DNA of 64,000 nucleotides from Actinomadura rudentiformis (GTDB lineage: Bacteria; Actinomycetota; Actinomycetes; Streptosporangiales; Streptosporangiaceae). Location: NCBI RefSeq assembly GCF_008923185.1, contig NZ_WBMT01000001.1, forward strand, positions 682,001 through 746,000, read 5' to 3'. This document shows, piece by piece, positions 61,099 to 64,000 of the stretch. Below the pieces are notes generated by a model. It was not told the DNA's origin. It was given only the letters and a program-made list of their open reading frames with translations, and did no database searches. Position numbers and translations under genes: made by a program. Numbering within the stretch: position 1 is the first letter of the stretch; the number at the start of each line of letters is the position of its first letter.

Positions 61099-62597
61099 CG
61101 CGTCCGCCTCTCCCCGAGGACACGGTCCACGGCGGCGCCGAGGTCGGGTGCGACCTCGGCGGCCCGGGCGATCTCCTCCAGCCGGGTCCGGCTGGTCGGC
61201 ACCAGGATGCCGCGGGCCCCGGCGGCCTCGGCCGCGTCCATGTCCCGGCCGATGTCACCGATGACCACGCACTCGGAGGGGATCACGCCCAGCCGCCGGG
61301 CCGCATCCTCGATCATGGCCGGTCCCGGCTTGCGGCACCGGCAGCCGTCGGCGTCGTCATGGGGGCAGAACTCCCAGACGTCCACCGGGCCGAGCACCCG
61401 CTCGACCTGCTCGTTGACCCGGTGCACGTCGGCGGTGCCGATCAGGCCCTTGGCGACGCCCGACTGGTTGGAGACCACGCCGATCCGCAGGCCGCGGCGG
61501 CGCAGCCGGTCGAGCGCCTGGCGCGCGCCGGGCATCGCCTCGACCCGCGCCGGGTCCCCGTTGTACGGGACGTCGCGGATCAGCGTGTCGTCCCGGTCGA
61601 AGAGCACCACCCGCGCCCGTTGCCAGGGCGTCGCGTTCCGGTGCCGGGCCAGGCCCTGCAGCCGGTGCCAGACGGCCGCGGGCGGGATGGCCACGCTGGT
61701 GACCAGCATCCGGGCGATCTCGGCGGGGGTCCTGGGTCCCGGGGCGATGCGGGCCGCGGCGAACTCCGCCGTCAGCGCCGCCCATAGGACGACCGCCGCC
61801 GTGGCCGCGGGCCGGGCGCCGGCACGCCAGGCCGCGAGCGCCGCCAGCCCCGAGCCGGTGGCGGCCAGGTGGCGGCGGAAACGACCCCGCCCGGCACGGG
61901 CGCGGTCCCGCCAGCCGCGGCCGTGCATCCGCCACATCAGCATGTCGTCCGCGTTGCCCGCCTGGACGCGCAGCGACGCCCAGAAGCCCGCGGGCCGCGC
62001 CGGATGTGTCACCTGCCGCCCGCCGCGCACCAGGCGGTGCCCGGAGTCCATGACGCGCAGCGCCAGATCCGAGTCCTCCCGGTAGGCACGGCGGAAACGT
62101 TCGTCGAACCCGCCGATGTCGGCGAGCACCGAGCGGCGGTACGCCATGTCGGCGGTGATCCATGAGGCGCGGGCGAGCCCGGCGGTGTTCCGCTCCCAGT
62201 CCGTGGGCCGGCGCCCGCAGGGAAGCGGCACCCGCACGCTTCCCTGGACACCGCCGACATCGTCCGGGAGACCGGTGAGATCGGCGGCCGTCCGGGCGGG
62301 CCAGTCGGGTGCGAGGACGACGTCGTCGTCCACGAACACGACCCACTCCGTCGTGGCCGCGCGCCAGCCGGTGTTGCGGGCGGCGGCCGGCCCGCGGCCG
62401 CCGGAACGGAGCACGCGCACGGTGTCGCCGGCGGTGGCCGGGAGCGGCAGTGGCGCCCCCGGGGCCGGCCGGTCGTCGACGATGAGGACCTCGGCGGGTT
62501 GCGGCCCGGACCCGGCCGCGAGCGACTCGATCAGCGTGCGCAGGCTCGGGCGGCCGACCGTGGGCACGACGACCGTGTAGCTCGGCGGCGCGGTCAT
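61095..62597 (-). CDS. Fusion of GT2 glycosyltransferase and GmhB-type HAD phosphatase
   Basis: 500 residues. Residues 1-~300 are a GT-A family 2 transferase (YTVVVPTVGRPSLRTLIESL, VLIVDDRP, EWVVFVDDDVVLAPDW with DxD, GGFDERFRRAYREDSDLALR in parts). Residues ~330-500 form a D,D-heptose 1,7-bisphosphate phosphatase: VVLFDRDDTLIRDVPYNGD (nucleophile Asp), VVSNQSGVAKGL, the zinc loop CPHDDADGCRCRKPGP and VIGDIGRDMDAAEAAG. It supplies the missing GmhB step between the two HldE activities. ATG 62597 overlaps the carbamoyltransferase stop. Confidence 0.9.
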   Translation of the reverse strand: MTAPPSYTVVVPTVGRPSLRTLIESLAAGSGPQPAEVLIVDDRPAPGAPLPLPATAGDTVRVLRSGGRGPAAARNTGWRAATTEWVVFVDDDVVLAPDWPARTAADLTGLPDDVGGVQGSVRVPLPCGRRPTDWERNTAGLARASWITADMAYRRSVLADIGGFDERFRRAYREDSDLALRVMDSGHRLVRGGRQVTHPARPAGFWASLRVQAGNADDMLMWRMHGRGWRDRARAGRGRFRRHLAATGSGLAALAAWRAGARPAATAAVVLWAALTAEFAAARIAPGPRTPAEIARMLVTSVAIPPAAVWHRLQGLARHRNATPWQRARVVLFDRDDTLIRDVPYNGDPARVEAMPGARQALDRLRRRGLRIGVVSNQSGVAKGLIGTADVHRVNEQVERVLGPVDVWEFCPHDDADGCRCRKPGPAMIEDAARRLGVIPSECVVIGDIGRDMDAAEAAGARGILVPTSRTRLEEIARAAEVAPDLGAAVDRVLGERRTR

Positions 62598-64000
62598 CCG
62601 GCGAACACCTCCCGGCGTCGGACGACGTACGGGCCGATGGCCAGCAGGTCGACCGGAGCAGATCCGAAGCACTCGAGGGCGTCGCGCGGGTCGTCGACCA
62701 TCGGCCTGCCCGCGGTGTTGAGGCTGGTGTTGACCACGACGGGCAGCCCGGTGCGGACCCGGAAGGCCTCAAGGAGGTCGGCCACGAGCGGGTCGTCGGC
62801 GGGGGAGACGGTCTGGATCCGCGCGGTGCCGTCCACATGGACGACGGCCGCGATCCGGTCGCGCCACTCCGCCTTGACGCGGTGGACGAACAACATGTAC
62901 GGGCTGGGCAGCGGCCCCTCGAAGATCTCCGCGGCGTGGTCGAGGGCGACCATCGGCGCGATCGGACGGAACTGCTCGCGCCCCTTGACCGCGTTCAGCC
63001 GTTCCAGGTTGCCGGGGTGGCCCGGGTGGGCCAGCAGGGACCGGTGGCCGAGGGCGCGCGGCCCCCATTCGCTGCGTCCCTGGAACCAGGCGACGATCTC
63101 GTTGCGCGCCAGCGCGTCGGCGACGGCGGCGGCCAGGTCGTCCGGGCGCTCGTAGGGGATCCGGGCGGCGTCGAGGCGGGCGGCCAGCTCCCAGTCGTCC
63201 CATCCCCGGCCGAGCGCGGCGCCGGGCATGGCCTCGATCGGCTCACCGGCCTCCTGGGCGAGGTGCAACGCCGCGCCCAGTGCCGTGCCGGCGTCGCCGG
63301 CCGCCGGCTGCACCCAGATCTCGTCGTAGATCCCCGCCTCGGCGAGGCGCGAGTTGGCGACGCAGTTCAGCGCCACGCCGCCGGCCATCGACAACCGGCG
63401 CGAGCCGGTGCGGCCCTGCAGCCAGGCCGCCAGATCCAGGATGACCTCTTCCAGCCGGGCCTGGACGCTGGCGGCCAGATCCGCATGGTCGTCGGTCATC
63501 TCGGTGTCGCCCTTGGTGATCACTGTGTCGCCTTCGGTGATCCCGCCATCCGGCCGCCGCGCCTTGGCGAGTGCGCCCCAGTCGATCGGATCGACGGCGA
63601 ACCCGCCGTCCGCGGTGGCGCGCACCCGCTTGCGCATCTCGTCGAGGAAACGCGGTTCGCCGTACGAGGCCAGCGCCATCACCTTGTACTCGTCACTCGA
63701 ACGCAGGAAGCCCAGGTGCTGGGTGAGCTCCTCGTACATGAGTCCCAGCGAGTGCGGGAGCGCCTGCGCGCTCAACCTCGTGAGGACGCCGTCGCGGTAG
63801 GTACCGGACAGGTGCGAATGAGCCTCGCCACGGCCGTCGAGCACCAGCACGTCACCGTCGCCGGGACCGGGAGCGGCGAGCGCGGCGGACGCGGCATGGG
63901 CGATGTGGTGGGGCACATAGCGGAAAGAGCCCGCGTCGATGCCCGGCAGCGCCGTGGCCAGGAAATAGGGGGCCCGCTGCGCGTAGAGCGTCCTCAGCTG
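62594..64000 (-). CDS. Carbamoyltransferase (NodU/CmcH family), 5' end outside window
   Basis: 469 codons are visible and the frame is open to the window edge. Seen: FRYVPHHIAHAASAAL, SDEYKVMALASYGEP, MAGGVALNCVANSRL, the YrdC-like C-terminal domain with GRSEWGPRALGHRSLLAHP and FRPIAPMV, and PVVVNTSLNTAGRPMVDDP. Uses carbamoyl phosphate to O-carbamoylate a sugar; in this operon probably the heptose-containing glycan. A 21-bp duplication (63505-63546) adds a repeated GDT segment in a variable loop. Confidence 0.92.
   Translation of the reverse strand, partial: QLRTLYAQRAPYFLATALPGIDAGSFRYVPHHIAHAASAALAAPGPGDGDVLVLDGRGEAHSHLSGTYRDGVLTRLSAQALPHSLGLMYEELTQHLGFLRSSDEYKVMALASYGEPRFLDEMRKRVRATADGGFAVDPIDWGALAKARRPDGGITEGDTVITKGDTEMTDDHADLAASVQARLEEVILDLAAWLQGRTGSRRLSMAGGVALNCVANSRLAEAGIYDEIWVQPAAGDAGTALGAALHLAQEAGEPIEAMPGAALGRGWDDWELAARLDAARIPYERPDDLAAAVADALARNEIVAWFQGRSEWGPRALGHRSLLAHPGHPGNLERLNAVKGREQFRPIAPMVALDHAAEIFEGPLPSPYMLFVHRVKAEWRDRIAAVVHVDGTARIQTVSPADDPLVADLLEAFRVRTGLPVVVNTSLNTAGRPMVDDPRDALECFGSAPVDLLAIGPYVVRRREVFAG
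63505..63546 (-). repeat. 21-bp duplication in the carbamoyltransferase gene
   Basis: Two adjacent 21-bp units (63505-63525 and 63526-63546) encode ITEGDTV and ITKGDTE in a loop between conserved domains. Confidence 0.75.

Overview
The window is high-GC actinomycete chromosome with frequent GTG and TTG starts, long runs of 1-4 bp start/stop overlaps, Fur/KatG, HelR, LCP, QsdR-type and ECF-sigma proteins, and no phage, transposon, tRNA, rRNA or CRISPR. The gene families suggest a Streptosporangium/Nonomuraea/Actinomadura-like organism, but the genus cannot be fixed from this sequence alone.

Layout. 1-1.0 kb: katG (truncated by the window) with its regulator furA and a classic furA operator. 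1.1-3.7 kb: a 2-hydroxyacid dehydrogenase and an exported M28 aminopeptidase. 3.7-9.2 kb: a long terminator hairpin, a strongly structured leader, a Pls/PosA-type membrane NRPS (A-T-six membrane segments-three tandem soluble domains) and an M1 metallopeptidase. This looks like a cassette for making and trimming a cationic homopoly(amino acid). 9.3-13.7 kb: helR, then two overlapping acyl-CoA dehydrogenase genes with complementary active-site motifs behind a palindromic operator. 13.8-19.6 kb: an orphan adenylate kinase, a universal stress protein, an XdhC-like protein, an exporter, an ECF sigma factor with a SnoaL-like tail, and an unknown membrane protein.

19.7-26.7 kb: a protocatechuate operon pcaIJHGBDC, an IclR regulator and pobA. 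Palindromes of the form TTCC-N7-GGAA precede both pcaI and pobA. 26.8-38.5 kb: an LCP ligase, TetR/MMPL/PAP2, a divergent P450/TetR pair around a 33-bp palindrome, an ABC1 kinase, an iron-box-controlled siderophore-interacting protein, and a MerR/MFS pair sharing one operator. 38.4-50.2 kb: a catabolic island with a complete branched-chain-type ABC transporter (livJGFHM), a Rieske oxygenase with its reductase and a 55-residue protein between them, an IclR regulator, a carboxylesterase, a cyclase and a ThDP enzyme. The likely substrate is an aromatic or methoxylated ester or acid of unknown identity. 50.3-53.2 kb: glpF-glpK, then a 25-bp-arm hairpin and a ChaB protein.

53.3-64 kb: a tightly coupled ten-gene glycan operon on the minus strand: carbamoyltransferase, GT2-GmhB fusion, GT9, two GT4-like transferases, GmhA, HldE, SDR, GT9 and a UXS-like epimerase. 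It contains every step to ADP-heptose and resembles the Streptomyces cell wall glycan (cwg) operon.

Two themes recur. Many neighbouring convergent genes overlap antisense at their 3' ends, and short in-frame tandem repeats decorate gene starts and ends.
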